From: Actinotalea sp964349585
GTDB taxonomy: Bacteria; Actinomycetota; Actinomycetes; Actinomycetales; Cellulomonadaceae
NCBI GenBank assembly: GCA_964349585.1
Contig: CAYGGX010000003.1
Coordinates: forward strand, 1-64,000
Reading direction: 5' to 3'
DNA: 64,000 nt
The notes under the pieces are model-generated. The model was given only the letters and a program-made list of their open reading frames with translations, had not been told where the DNA came from and did no database searches. The translations under genes and the position numbers were made by a program. Positions 14,807-23,308 of this stretch are shown in pieces. The stretch's first letter is position 1. Each line of letters begins with the position of its first letter.

Positions 14807-14899
14807 GGTTCCTCCGGTCGGGTCGCGGACCGCGTTGCGTACTCGTCAGGGCGAACACCGACATGATCATCGGCATTCCCCTCCCACTCTTGCGCGGAC

Positions 14900-16603
14900 T
14901 CACCGTTCCCGCGCGTCGACCGGCTCGCCGGCAGCGTCCGGTCCGGTGCCGATCTCGGCCGCGCGAACGTCGTCGTGCCCTTCAAGCGCGCCGGCGTGCG
15001 CCGCGTGGGCCTGCGCCTCCGCGAGCTCGGCGGGCGTGACGGGCTCGACCCGGTCCTCGTAGAAGAACCGGGACAGGCGGTGCCGGAGAGCGTCGCGCCG
15101 GTACCCCTTGCGCCGCACCCCGCGCTCGTCCTCGGCGGGCAGCAGCGGCACCGGCCGGCTCGGCTCGTGGGCCACGCGGATCCACCGCTCGTACTCGTCG
15201 AGCGGGCGGTGCACCTCGATGTACTCGCCGGACGCGAACCTGACGATCCGGCCCGTCTCGTGCCCGTGCAGCACCAGCTCCCGGTCCTTGCGCTGCAGGC
15301 CGAGGCAGATCCGCTTGGTCACCCAGAACGCGAGGAACGGCGCGAGGATCAGCAGGGCCCGGAACACGTTCGTGATGTCGTTGATCGACATCGAGAAGTG
15401 GGTGGCGATGATGTCGTTCGCGCCAGCCAGCAGCAGCACCCCGAACGCGGTGAGGATCGCGACGCCGAAGGCCGTGCGCACCGGCGCGTCCCTCGGCCGG
15501 TCGGCGATGTGGTGCTCCCGCTTGTCCCCGCTCACCCATGCCTCGACGAACGGGTAGAGCGCAAGCAGCGTGAACAGCAGCCCCGGCAGGACGACCGCGG
15601 GGACCAGCACGTTCATCGGGATGGTGAAGCCCGCGATCACCCACTCCATGCCGTACCCCGGCATCAGGCGCAGCGCTCCCTCGAGGAAGAGCATGTACCA
15701 GTCGGGCTGGGCGCCGGCGGACACCAGCGACGGGTCGTACGGCCCGTAGTTCCACACCGGGTTGATGGTCATCGTGGCGCCCATCAGGGCCAGCACGCCG
15801 AAGACGATGAAGAAGAAGCCACCGGCCTTCGCGAGGTAGATCGGGAAGAACGGGTAGCCGACGACGTTGCGCTGGGTGTGCCCCGGCAGGCCGTAGTGGG
15901 TGTGCTTGTGCAGCACGACGAAGAACAGGTGCAGCCCGATCAGCGCCAGGATCAGGGCGGGGATCAGCAGGATGTGCAGCACGTAGAAGCGCGGGATGAC
16001 CGCCTCGCCGGGGAATTCGCCGCCGAAGATGAAGTACGACGCATAGCTGCCGACGATCGGGATCGACCGCGCGACGCCGTCGGTGATCCGCAGGCCGTTC
16101 CCCGATAGCACGTCGTCGGGCAGGGAGTAACCGGTGAGCCCCGCAGCCAGGCCTAGCAGCATCATGAAGAACCCGACGAGCCAGTTCATCTCACGGGGCT
16201 TGCGGAATGCTCCGGTGAAGAACACCCGCATCATGTGGGTCACGATCGCGGCCATGAACAGCAGGGCCGCCCAGTGGTGGATCTGCCGCATGAGCAGGCC
16301 GCCCGTCACCTCGAACGACAGGTGCAGGGTCGAGGCAAACGCCTCGGACATCTCCACGCCGTCCATCGAGGCCAGCGGCCCCTCGTAGGTCGTCAACCCC
16401 ACGCTCGGCACGAAGAACATGGTGAGGAAAACCCCGGTGATGAGCAGCACCACGAACGAGTACAGGGCGATCTCACCGAGCATGAACGACCAGTGGTCGG
16501 GGAAGACCTTGCGCGCGAATCCCTTCACGACCAGGCCGATGCCCGTGCGCTGGTCCAGGTAGTCGGCGGTCCCCGCTGCTGCCCGGTTCGTTGCGGTGCT
16601 CAC
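14900..16603 (-). CDS. qcrB: Cytochrome bc1 complex cytochrome b subunit, QcrB
   Basis: A 567-residue cytochrome b, the quinol-oxidising membrane subunit of the bcc complex. Eight or nine helices; haem ligands lie in MRQIHHWAALLFMAAIVTHMMRVFFTGA and the later RFYVLHILLIPALILALIGLHLFF. The Qo motif region reads PDWYMLFLEGALR. A long hydrophilic C-terminal tail of about 130 residues (from KDRELVLHGHETGRIV) is typical of actinobacterial QcrB, which forms a supercomplex with aa3 oxidase. GTG start overlaps the qcrA stop (GTGA). Last gene of ctaE-qcrC-qcrA-qcrB. Confidence 0.96.
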   Translation of the reverse strand: MSTATNRAAAGTADYLDQRTGIGLVVKGFARKVFPDHWSFMLGEIALYSFVVLLITGVFLTMFFVPSVGLTTYEGPLASMDGVEMSEAFASTLHLSFEVTGGLLMRQIHHWAALLFMAAIVTHMMRVFFTGAFRKPREMNWLVGFFMMLLGLAAGLTGYSLPDDVLSGNGLRITDGVARSIPIVGSYASYFIFGGEFPGEAVIPRFYVLHILLIPALILALIGLHLFFVVLHKHTHYGLPGHTQRNVVGYPFFPIYLAKAGGFFFIVFGVLALMGATMTINPVWNYGPYDPSLVSAGAQPDWYMLFLEGALRLMPGYGMEWVIAGFTIPMNVLVPAVVLPGLLFTLLALYPFVEAWVSGDKREHHIADRPRDAPVRTAFGVAILTAFGVLLLAGANDIIATHFSMSINDITNVFRALLILAPFLAFWVTKRICLGLQRKDRELVLHGHETGRIVRFASGEYIEVHRPLDEYERWIRVAHEPSRPVPLLPAEDERGVRRKGYRRDALRHRLSRFFYEDRVEPVTPAELAEAQAHAAHAGALEGHDDVRAAEIGTGPDAAGEPVDARER

Positions 16604-17643
16604 TTCAGGCGCTCCCAGTAGCTCGGGCCGATGGGCTCGGCGAAGTCGTCCTGTGCGATCAGGTACCCCTCGTCGTCGACGGTGATCGGCAGTTGGGGTA
16701 GCGCGCGGCTTGCGGGGCCGAAGACCACTCGCGCGCCGTCGGCGAAGTCGAAGGTCGACTGGTGGCACGGGCACAGGACGTGGTGGGTCTGCTGCTCGTA
16801 CAGCGCCGCCGGGCAGCCGACGTGGGTGCAGATCTTGGAGTACGCGACGATGCCCTCGTACGACCAGTCCCGCCGGTCCGGGGCCTCGGTGAGGTCCTCC
16901 GGGTTGATGCGGACCATCAGCACCACGGCCTTGGCCTTCTCCTCGAGCCAGTGCTCGCTGTCGCGCAGGCCCTCGGGGATGACGTGGAAGACCGACCCGA
17001 CGGTGACGTCGGCGGCCCGGATCGGCTCGCCGGACGGGTCCTTGGTGAGCCGCTTCCCGCGGGCCCAGAGTGTGTGCCGGAACTTGTTCACGTTCCAGTC
17101 GCCGCCCATCTCCCCGACCAGCGGTACCGCGATCGTCAGGGGAATCAAGGCGAGCGCGCCGAGCAGTGCGCCCTTGAGCACCCCCCGGCGCCCGATGCCG
17201 GAGTCCGCCGCGCCCTCGCTGAGCACGGTGATCGCCTCGGTGCGCACCTCGTCGTGGCTGCGCTGCGGGTGGCGTTCCTCGACGTGCTCCACGTTGGACA
17301 TCAGAGCCTTGGCCCAGTGGATCGCCGCCGCGCCGAAGCCGAACATGGCCAGGAACAGGGCGAGGCCGAGGAGCAGGTTCGACAGCCGCATCGAGCCGAC
17401 GGTCTCGCCCGGCGGCACGAGCACGTACGCCACGATCAGGCCGATCGTGCCGAACGCCGAGATGCCGAAGAGCAGGACGACCTGCCGGACGACGCGCCGC
17501 GCGGCCGCGGGGTCGGTGTCGGACAGGCGCTGCCGGTGCGGGGGCAGGCCCGGGTTCTCGAACCGCTCGAGGTCGCCGCCCCGACCGGTGACCAGCTCGC
17601 CGCCCGTCCGCCTGCTCACCTCGGTCCCTTCGTGGCTGCTCAT
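16600..17643 (-). CDS. qcrA: Cytochrome bc1 complex Rieske iron-sulfur subunit, QcrA
   Basis: A 347-residue actinobacterial Rieske protein with three N-terminal transmembrane helices (VVLLFGISAFGTIGLIVAYVLV; LLLGLALFLAMFGFGAAAIHWA; LLGALALIPLTIAVPL) instead of the usual one. The [2Fe-2S] ligands are in CTHVGCPA and CPCHQSTFD. It passes electrons from quinol to the dihaem cytochrome c. ATG start overlaps the qcrC stop by ATGA. A basic GRRGVLKGALL stretch before helix three resembles a Tat-like motif, as known for this family. Confidence 0.95.
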   Translation of the reverse strand: MSSHEGTEVSRRTGGELVTGRGGDLERFENPGLPPHRQRLSDTDPAAARRVVRQVVLLFGISAFGTIGLIVAYVLVPPGETVGSMRLSNLLLGLALFLAMFGFGAAAIHWAKALMSNVEHVEERHPQRSHDEVRTEAITVLSEGAADSGIGRRGVLKGALLGALALIPLTIAVPLVGEMGGDWNVNKFRHTLWARGKRLTKDPSGEPIRAADVTVGSVFHVIPEGLRDSEHWLEEKAKAVVLMVRINPEDLTEAPDRRDWSYEGIVAYSKICTHVGCPAALYEQQTHHVLCPCHQSTFDFADGARVVFGPASRALPQLPITVDDEGYLIAQDDFAEPIGPSYWERLK

Positions 17644-18419
17644 GAGGACTTCGCTCCGATCCAGACTGCGCACCCGATGAGCAGGCCCATGCCCACCACC
17701 CACACCCAGAGGCCCTCGGACACCGGCCCGAGCGCACCGAGGTCGGTCCCGCCCGGGGAGCCGGCGCGCTGCTGGTCGAGGAACGCGATGATGTCCCGCT
17801 TCTCCTCGGGGGTGAGGTTCACGTCGTTGAACACCGGCATCGACTGGGGGCCGGTGAGCATCGCCTGGTAGATCTCGGTGGGCGTGCTGTTGCCCAGGCC
17901 GGGGGCGAACTTGCCGCCGGTGAGCGCACCGCCGCTGCCGATCGCCCCGTGGCACATGGCGCAGTTCGTGCGGAACAACGCCATGCCGTTCGCGGCATCG
18001 CCGAGGGCCGGGTCCACCTGCTCGGCGCTCGGGATCGCCGGTCCGGGCGCGAGCGAGGCCACGTACGCGGCCAGCTGGCGGGTCTGCTCGGTGTTCAGCA
18101 CGGGCGGCTTGGCCATCGCCTGCGGGCCGGACATCTGCATCGGCATCCGCCCGGTGCTCACCTGGAAGTCGACGGCGGCCGCGCCGACCCCGATCAGCGA
18201 CGGGACGCCGTCGCGCCCCTCGGCCCGGGGGCCATGGCACGTGGCGCAGTTGGCCGTGAAGAGCGCGGCACCCGCCTCGATGTCGTCCTGGCTGGCGATG
18301 GTGGCACGCGCCGGCGTGGGCGAGAAGGCGGCGTAGACCGCCCCAGTCACCAGCAGCGCCGCAACGAGGAGCACCACCGGCGCGAACCGGTGGTGTCGGC
18401 GGTCGACGATGGCCTTCAA
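17640..18419 (-). CDS. qcrC: Dihaem cytochrome c subunit of bcc complex, QcrC
   Basis: A 259-residue cytochrome cc with two CxxCH haem sites, CATCHG and CAMCHG, an N-terminal signal-anchor helix (FAPVVLLVAALLVTGAVYAAF) and a C-terminal helix (WVWVVGMGLLIGCAVWIG). It replaces both cytochrome c1 and soluble cytochrome c in actinobacteria, linking QcrB to CtaC directly. The only in-frame start after the ctaE stop is TTG at 18419; no ATG or GTG is available, so I assign TTG. It begins 34 nt after ctaE and overlaps qcrA by 4 nt. Confidence 0.94.
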   Translation of the reverse strand: MKAIVDRRHHRFAPVVLLVAALLVTGAVYAAFSPTPARATIASQDDIEAGAALFTANCATCHGPRAEGRDGVPSLIGVGAAAVDFQVSTGRMPMQMSGPQAMAKPPVLNTEQTRQLAAYVASLAPGPAIPSAEQVDPALGDAANGMALFRTNCAMCHGAIGSGGALTGGKFAPGLGNSTPTEIYQAMLTGPQSMPVFNDVNLTPEEKRDIIAFLDQQRAGSPGGTDLGALGPVSEGLWVWVVGMGLLIGCAVWIGAKSS

Positions 18420-18453
18420 GCGATCCTCACTCCGGGCAGCAGGGGCGTTGGCG

Positions 18454-19092
18454 TCATCGAATCAGGTAGATGGTGGCGAACAGCGCGATCCACACGACGT
18501 CGACGAAGTGCCAGTAGTACGACGTGACGATCGCCGTCGTCGCCTCGTGGTGGCCGAACCGCTTCGCGCTGAACGACCGGGCGAGCAGGAACAGGAACGC
18601 GATCAGGCCGCCGATCACGTGCAGCCCGTGGAACCCGGTGGTGAGGTAGAAGACCGACCCGTACGGGCTGGACGAGATGGTCACCCCGTGCTCGATCAGC
18701 TCCGCGTACTCGAAGACCTGCCCGCCGATGAACGCCGCGCCCATCACGAAGGTCAGCGTGATCCACTCGACCATGCCCCACCGGGTGAACTGCAGCAGCG
18801 ACCCGGTCCGGCGCGGCTGGAAGCGCTCGGCCGCCCACACGCCCATCTGGCAGGTCACCGAGCTCAGCACCAGGATCGTGGTGTTGATCGTGGCGAACGT
18901 CAGGTCAAGCTTGGGCGTCTCGGTCGCCCAGAGCTCGGGCACCGTCGCCCTGGTCGTGAAGTACATCGCGAAGAGCCCTGCGAAGAACATGAGCTCGCTT
19001 GCGAGCCAGACGATCGTCCCGACGGACACCGGGTTGGGCCGGTTCGCGCTCAGGTAGGGACGGGTGTTGGGGGCGGCGGTCGCGGTTGACAC
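18454..19092 (-). CDS. ctaE: Cytochrome c oxidase subunit III, CtaE
   Basis: A 212-residue subunit III of the aa3 oxidase with five transmembrane helices, beginning after an Asn/Pro-rich N-terminus. Recognisable segments: VGTIVWLASELMFFAGLFAMYF, TGFHGLHVIGGLIAF, and the terminal SYYWHFVDVVWIALFATIYLI. It leads the ctaE-qcrCAB operon, the usual actinobacterial arrangement. GTG start; CATAAT lies 6 nt upstream, suggesting a leaderless mRNA, and a 12-bp palindrome lies in the promoter spacer. Confidence 0.96.
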   Translation of the reverse strand: MSTATAAPNTRPYLSANRPNPVSVGTIVWLASELMFFAGLFAMYFTTRATVPELWATETPKLDLTFATINTTILVLSSVTCQMGVWAAERFQPRRTGSLLQFTRWGMVEWITLTFVMGAAFIGGQVFEYAELIEHGVTISSSPYGSVFYLTTGFHGLHVIGGLIAFLFLLARSFSAKRFGHHEATTAIVTSYYWHFVDVVWIALFATIYLIR

Positions 19093-19098
19093 GGTGTC

Positions 19099-19118
19099 AT
19101 TATGGCTGACCTAGGTCA
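19099..19118 (-). promoter_or_regulatory. ctaE promoter (-10 CATAAT) with CRP/GlxR-like palindrome
   Basis: Minus strand CATAAT (19099-19104) is 6 nt before the ctaE GTG. TGACCTAGGTCA (19107-19118) is a perfect 12-bp palindrome just upstream, placed in the -10/-35 spacer. TGA-N6-TCA is the inner core of the TGTGA-N6-TCACA site of actinobacterial CRP/GlxR regulators. Confidence 0.45.
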
Positions 19119-19134
19119 AAAGGCCCATGCGACC

Positions 19135-19156
19135 TGCCCGACGACGTCGTCGGGCA
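19135..19156. promoter_or_regulatory. 22-bp perfect palindrome between ctaE and receiver-like gene
   Basis: TGCCCGACGACGTCGTCGGGCA is fully self-complementary without a loop. It lies in the divergent intergenic region, 42 bp upstream of ctaE and 92 bp from the plus-strand gene. Likely an operator; binder unknown. Confidence 0.45.
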
Positions 19157-19248
19157 TGCGGGCAGCGCGGGTGGCGGACCGGTGGCGGGGGGCCGGGCGT
19201 GCCAAGATGCGTGCTTGTAGACCGCACCCGGACGACGAGCGAGGGCAG

Positions 19249-19692
19249 ATGACGACCGAGCTTCCCGACGAGTGGGCGCAGGCCGAGGGCACGGCGGCGT
19301 CACCCGTGGTGCGCGTGCTGCTGTACAGCGATCACGTCCAGACCCGGGACGCGGTGATGCTCGCCGTCGGCCGGCGGGCGGCCAAGGACCTCCCCGAGGT
19401 CGAGTGGCTGCAGGTGGCCACGCACGACGCGGTGATCGCGGCGGTGGACGGGGGCGGGCTGGACCTGCTGGTGCTCGACGGCGAGGCGGGCAAGTCCGGC
19501 GGCATGGGCCTTTGCCGTCAGATCAAGGACGAGATCTTCCGGGCCCCCCCGGTGCTGGTCCTGATCGGCCGGCCCGAGGACGCCTGGCTCGCCTCGTGGT
19601 CGGAGGCGGACGCGGTGGTGTCCAGGCCCCTGGACCCGATCGTGCTGCAGTCGGCGGTCGCGACGCTGCTGCGCACCCGCACGACGGCGTGA
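19249..19692 (+). CDS. Atypical response-regulator receiver-like protein
   Basis: A 147-residue stand-alone protein resembling a CheY-like receiver domain: strand VVRVLLYSD, then DLLVLDGEA with an Asp (D77) at the phosphorylation position, PPVLVLIGRPED and DAVVSRPLDP. It is atypical because the conserved Lys of the last motif is Arg126, the Thr/Ser of strand four is replaced (LIG), and the N-terminal acidic pair is reduced to one Asp. No output domain or sensor kinase is nearby. It ends 10 nt before trpD and is divergent from ctaE. Role unknown. Confidence 0.72.
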   Translation: MTTELPDEWAQAEGTAASPVVRVLLYSDHVQTRDAVMLAVGRRAAKDLPEVEWLQVATHDAVIAAVDGGGLDLLVLDGEAGKSGGMGLCRQIKDEIFRAPPVLVLIGRPEDAWLASWSEADAVVSRPLDPIVLQSAVATLLRTRTTA

Positions 19693-19702
19693 GGCGGGCA
19701 CC

Positions 19703-20752
19703 GTGATCGACGAGATCACCTGGCCCGGACTGCTGACCCGGCTGATCGCCGGGACCGACCTGACCGCCGAGCAGACCCGGTGGGCGATGGGCCGGGTGAT
19801 GGCCGGCGAGGCCAGCCCGGTCCAGCTCGCCGGGTTCCTCGTCGCGCTGCGCGCCAAGGGCGAGACGGTCGACGAGCTGACCGGGCTCGCGGAGGAGATG
19901 CTCGCTCACGCCCACCGGATCTCGGTGCCCGGGCGCTGCGTGGACGTCGTCGGCACGGGCGGCGACCTGATGCACACGGTGAACATCTCCACGATGGCCG
20001 CGCTGGTCGTCGCGGGTGCGGGGGTCCGCGTGGTGAAGCACGGCAACCGGGCGTCGTCGTCGTCCACGGGGACCGCCGACGTGCTGGAGGCCCTCGGGCT
20101 GCGCCTGGACCACGCCCCCGCGCGCGTCGCCGAGCTGGCCGAGGAGGTGGGGATCACCTTCTGCTTCGCCCCGGTGTTCCACCCGTCGATGCGGCACGCC
20201 GGCCCCGTCCGCCGCGAGCTCGGCACCCCGACCGCCTTCAACTTCCTCGGGCCGCTGACCAACCCTGCGCAGCCCGCCGCCGCGGCGATCGGCGCGCCCG
20301 ACGCGCGGATGGCGTCGCTGATGGCCGGGGTGCTGGCCGCCCGGGGGACCAGCGCGCTGGTGTTCCGCGGTCACCAGGGGCTGGACGAGCTGGCCGCGAC
20401 CGGTCCCGCGCAGGTCTGGTGGGTGTCCGGCGGGGACGTCGCCGAGCACAGCATCGACGCCGTCGCGGACCTGGGGCGCGCACCCGTCACCGTGGAGGAG
20501 CTGCGCGGCGGCGACGCGGCCACGAACGCCGACGTGGTGCGCCGGGTGCTGGCCGGGGAGGCCGGCCCGGTCCGGGAGACGGTCCTGCTGAACGCCGCCG
20601 CCGCGCTCGTTGCGGACGGCTCGCTGCCCGGGACCGACGACGGCGACCTGGTGGCCCGGCTCCGCGCCGGGCTGGGGCACGCCGCGGCCGCGGTGGACTC
20701 GGGCGGCGCCGCGGCGGTGCTGGGGCGCTGGGTGGCGGCTTCCCAGGCCTGA
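19703..20752 (+). CDS. trpD: Anthranilate phosphoribosyltransferase TrpD
   Basis: A 349-residue enzyme of tryptophan synthesis joining anthranilate to PRPP. The PRPP-binding motif VGTGGDLMHTVNISTMAALV, the anthranilate/PRPP loop VKHGNRASSSSTGTADVLEALG and GPLTNPAQPAA are all present, with the N-terminal helical domain beginning ITWPGLLTRLIAGTDL. GTG start at 19703. No other trp gene is adjacent, as is usual for trpD in mycobacteria and relatives, where it neighbours ctaE in the same way. Confidence 0.96.
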   Translation: MIDEITWPGLLTRLIAGTDLTAEQTRWAMGRVMAGEASPVQLAGFLVALRAKGETVDELTGLAEEMLAHAHRISVPGRCVDVVGTGGDLMHTVNISTMAALVVAGAGVRVVKHGNRASSSSTGTADVLEALGLRLDHAPARVAELAEEVGITFCFAPVFHPSMRHAGPVRRELGTPTAFNFLGPLTNPAQPAAAAIGAPDARMASLMAGVLAARGTSALVFRGHQGLDELAATGPAQVWWVSGGDVAEHSIDAVADLGRAPVTVEELRGGDAATNADVVRRVLAGEAGPVRETVLLNAAAALVADGSLPGTDDGDLVARLRAGLGHAAAAVDSGGAAAVLGRWVAASQA

Positions 20753-20800
20753 GGGCGTGCGCGGGCGGCGGCTCGGCCGTCCAGGCCGGGCGCCCCGAGG

Positions 20801-21082
20801 TCAGTCGTCCAGGCCGAGCGCGAACGCCTGGTCGAGGTCGCCGGAGGAGTACGCCCGGAAGGCGATGTAGGTCTGCGTGTGCAGCACGCCCTCGACCTTG
20901 CTGATGTGGTCGGCGATCACGTCCGCGAGCTGGGTGTGCTCACGCACCCTGACCATGGCGATCAGGTCGACCTCGCCGGTCACCGAGTAGACCTCGCTCA
21001 CCCCGGCGACCTCGGCCACCTCGGTGGCGATCTCCGGGATCCGGGCCGGGTCGGCGTCGATGTGCACGATGGCGGTGATCAT
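20801..21082 (-). CDS. Lrp/AsnC ligand-binding (RAM) domain protein
   Basis: A 93-residue protein consisting only of the Lrp/AsnC effector-binding domain (RAM fold): MITAIVHIDADPARIPEIATEVAEVAGV then VYSVTGEVDLIAMVRVREHTQLADVI, without the helix-turn-helix. Such single-domain forms may bind amino acids and modulate full-length Lrp proteins. The ATG at 21082 gives the canonical start; upstream codons do not resemble the family. It lies 31 nt after the exonuclease gene on the same strand and may be cotranscribed. Confidence 0.9.
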   Translation of the reverse strand: MITAIVHIDADPARIPEIATEVAEVAGVSEVYSVTGEVDLIAMVRVREHTQLADVIADHISKVEGVLHTQTYIAFRAYSSGDLDQAFALGLDD

Positions 21083-21113
21083 TGCGTGCCCTTCGTTCGG
21101 TGGCGTGCCCCAA

Positions 21114-22919
21114 TCATGCCGCGCTGCCCCCGGCGATGGCGTTCGCGAGGTCAAGCTGGTTCTCCCGGATGGCGGCGATCATCGCGGCGGTGCTCGTGGC
21201 GTCCCGGTACGCCTCTGCACCTCGCACCGGGCAGCTCCACGTGTCCACCTCGATGAGGCGGACGCCCGGCTCGTCGAGCCAGCGCAGCACCAGGTCGGTC
21301 TCCTCCGGGTGGGCGCTGGACGCCGGCAGGCAGGGCGCCGGGGCGGGCTCGGCGGTGGCGAGCAGCGCGTCGATGGCGGGTCGGGGGTCGGCCCCGGGCG
21401 GCGTGGTGGCCGTGGCGCACAGCCGCCCGTGCCGCATCACCACGACCTCCCAACCGCCGTCGGACGCCGGGCGGGCGGCGACCACCTGCGGGTTGGCCGC
21501 GGCCCGGCGGGACCGCTGGGCGCGCGCGGCCCCGCGGACGAAGGCGGCGAGCTGGTCGCGCCACTGCGCCGCCTCCTCGTACCGCTGGGCGAGGGTCAGC
21601 TCCGCGATCCGGGCCGCGTGCGTGCGGATCACCGGCGCCGGGTCGGTCACCATCGCGTGCCGCACGCGGTCCACCAGGGCGCCGTACTCCGCCTCCGACT
21701 GGCCGCCGGTGCACGGCGCGCCGCACTTGCCCATGTCCGCGAGCGCGCAGGCCCCGGACGCCGGGTCGGCCACCCTGGGCAGCCGTCGGGTGCACTGGCG
21801 CAGCTGGAAGGCCACCTGGATGGCCTCCAGGGCCTGCTGCGCGGCCGCCCGGCCGGCGAACGGCCCGATGTGCGCCTCCGCCTCACCCGGCCGCGGGCCG
21901 CCGTCGGGCCGAACCTCCCGCACCACCGAGAGGCGGGGGAACGGCTCGGCGGTCAGCCGGACCCACGGCAGCCGCTCGGGGGAGCGCGACCTGCGGTTGT
22001 AGCGCGGCGAGTGCTCCGCGATCAGCCGCAGCTCGCGGACCCGGGCCTCCAGCACCGTCCCGCACACGATCGGCACCACCCGGGTGGCGAGTCCGATCAT
22101 CTCCGTCATCCGCCGGCGCTTCTCCGCGGCCGTGAAGTAGCTGCGCACCCGGGAGCGGAGCGAGGTGGCGGTGCCGACGTAGAGCACCTCGTCGCGGGGC
22201 CCACGGAACTGGTAGACGCCCGGGGCGTCCGGAAGGCCGTCGGCCAGGTACCGCTTGCGCCGGACGGCCGGCGGCACGGGGTCGGTGGCCGTGGCCAGGT
22301 CCTCCAGGTGGGTCACGCCGAGCGGGCCCAGGCGGCCCAGCAGTGCGTGCAGGACGTCGACGGTGGCCCGGGCATCGGCCAGCGCGCGGTGCTCCGGCGT
22401 TACCGTGGTCCGGAAGAACGCGGCGAGGGTGCTCAGCCGGTGGTTGGGCACCTCGTCCCGGGTGACCGCCCGGCGGGCGAGGGCGACGGTGTCGAGCACC
22501 TGGTTGCCCGGCCACGGGTAGTCGTGCGCCCGGGCCGCGGCCTTGAGGAAGCCGATGTCGAACGCGGCGTTGTGCGCCACCAGCACCGCGCCCCGAGCGA
22601 ACTCGAGGAAGCCCGGCAGCACCTGCTCGATCCGCGGCGCGCCGCGAACCATCGAGTTGGTGATCCCGGTCAGGGTCGCGATGAACGGGGGGACGGGGAC
22701 GCCCGGGTCCACCAGGGTCTGGAACTCGCCGAGCACCTCCCCGCCGCGGACCTTCACGGCGCCGATCTCCGTGATCGCCGCGGCGTTCGGGGAGCCGCCG
22801 GTGGTCTCGAGGTCGACGACCACGAACGTCACCTCGGACAGCGGCGTCCCGATGTCGTCGAGGCTGGGCTGGAAGGACGCCAGCGGCTCGGTCACCATGG
22901 ACCGGCCGGCGGGCTGCAT
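21114..22919 (-). CDS. DEDD exonuclease / GIY-YIG nuclease-like protein (Rv2191-type)
   Basis: A 601-residue two-domain protein. N-terminal DnaQ-like 3'-5' exonuclease: VVVDLETTGG (DxE), VAHNAAFDIGFL and EHRALADARATVDVL (HxAxxD), roughly residues 27-200. Then a UvrC/Cho-like GIY-YIG domain: PGVYQFRGPRDEVLYVGTATSLRSRVRSYF. The C-terminal half includes GKCGAPCTG, the Cys region of the Cho family, and a UVR-like segment. It probably acts in DNA repair or processing, as inferred for Mycobacterium Rv2191. TACCGT lies 6 nt before the ATG at 22919, which favours this start over an internal ATG 21 nt downstream. Confidence 0.92.
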   Translation of the reverse strand: MQPAGRSMVTEPLASFQPSLDDIGTPLSEVTFVVVDLETTGGSPNAAAITEIGAVKVRGGEVLGEFQTLVDPGVPVPPFIATLTGITNSMVRGAPRIEQVLPGFLEFARGAVLVAHNAAFDIGFLKAAARAHDYPWPGNQVLDTVALARRAVTRDEVPNHRLSTLAAFFRTTVTPEHRALADARATVDVLHALLGRLGPLGVTHLEDLATATDPVPPAVRRKRYLADGLPDAPGVYQFRGPRDEVLYVGTATSLRSRVRSYFTAAEKRRRMTEMIGLATRVVPIVCGTVLEARVRELRLIAEHSPRYNRRSRSPERLPWVRLTAEPFPRLSVVREVRPDGGPRPGEAEAHIGPFAGRAAAQQALEAIQVAFQLRQCTRRLPRVADPASGACALADMGKCGAPCTGGQSEAEYGALVDRVRHAMVTDPAPVIRTHAARIAELTLAQRYEEAAQWRDQLAAFVRGAARAQRSRRAAANPQVVAARPASDGGWEVVVMRHGRLCATATTPPGADPRPAIDALLATAEPAPAPCLPASSAHPEETDLVLRWLDEPGVRLIEVDTWSCPVRGAEAYRDATSTAAMIAAIRENQLDLANAIAGGSAA

Positions 22920-22925
22920 GGTGGC

Positions 22926-22931
22926 ACGGTA
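22926..22931 (-). promoter_or_regulatory. Putative -10 (TACCGT) of DEDD exonuclease gene
   Basis: Minus-strand TACCGT ends 6 nt before the ATG; decides the start codon at 22919. Confidence 0.45.
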
Positions 22932-23042
22932 CGGCCGGCGTCCGACACGACGGGCGGTGGCGCGCCGAGATGCCAGCGGCCCGACGACGTCGTCGTGCCG
23001 GTTCGCGGTATCGGCTGCCCCGGCGGTGTCGGACCCCGGCCG

Positions 23043-23048
23043 TAGCGT
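23043..23048 (+). promoter_or_regulatory. Putative -10 (TAGCGT) of small CxxC protein gene
   Basis: TAGCGT ends 7 nt before the ATG at 23056, the leaderless spacing. Confidence 0.4.
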
Positions 23049-23055
23049 GGCTTGC

Positions 23056-23280
23056 ATGATCATCGACTGCGGAACCTGCGCCGTCCGTGGGGACGCGTGC
23101 GCCGACTGCGTGGTGACCTTCCTGACCGTCCCGGTCCGCCCGGCGGACGTGCCGGTCCCCACCGGGCAGCTCGAAGGCGAGCCGGGGCCGATCGAGCTCG
23201 ACGACGCGGAGCGCGGCGCCATCGGGGTGCTCGCCCGGTCCGGGCTGGTCCCGCCGCTCCGGCTGCGGCGGGTGATCTAG
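23056..23280 (+). CDS. Small conserved actinobacterial Cys-rich protein
   Basis: A 74-residue protein beginning MIIDCGTCAVRGDACADCVVTFL, with four Cys in CxxC and CxxC-like spacing, followed by an acidic ELDDAERGAIGVLARSGLVPPLRL tail. This short protein is conserved in actinobacteria next to the DEDD exonuclease or acyl-CoA ligase genes, but its function is unknown. The Cys pattern suggests metal or Fe-S binding. It is divergent from the exonuclease gene, with its own leaderless-type promoter. Confidence 0.82.
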   Translation: MIIDCGTCAVRGDACADCVVTFLTVPVRPADVPVPTGQLEGEPGPIELDDAERGAIGVLARSGLVPPLRLRRVI

Positions 23281-23308
23281 CGACGGACCGGGCGAACGCG
23301 CCCCGGTG

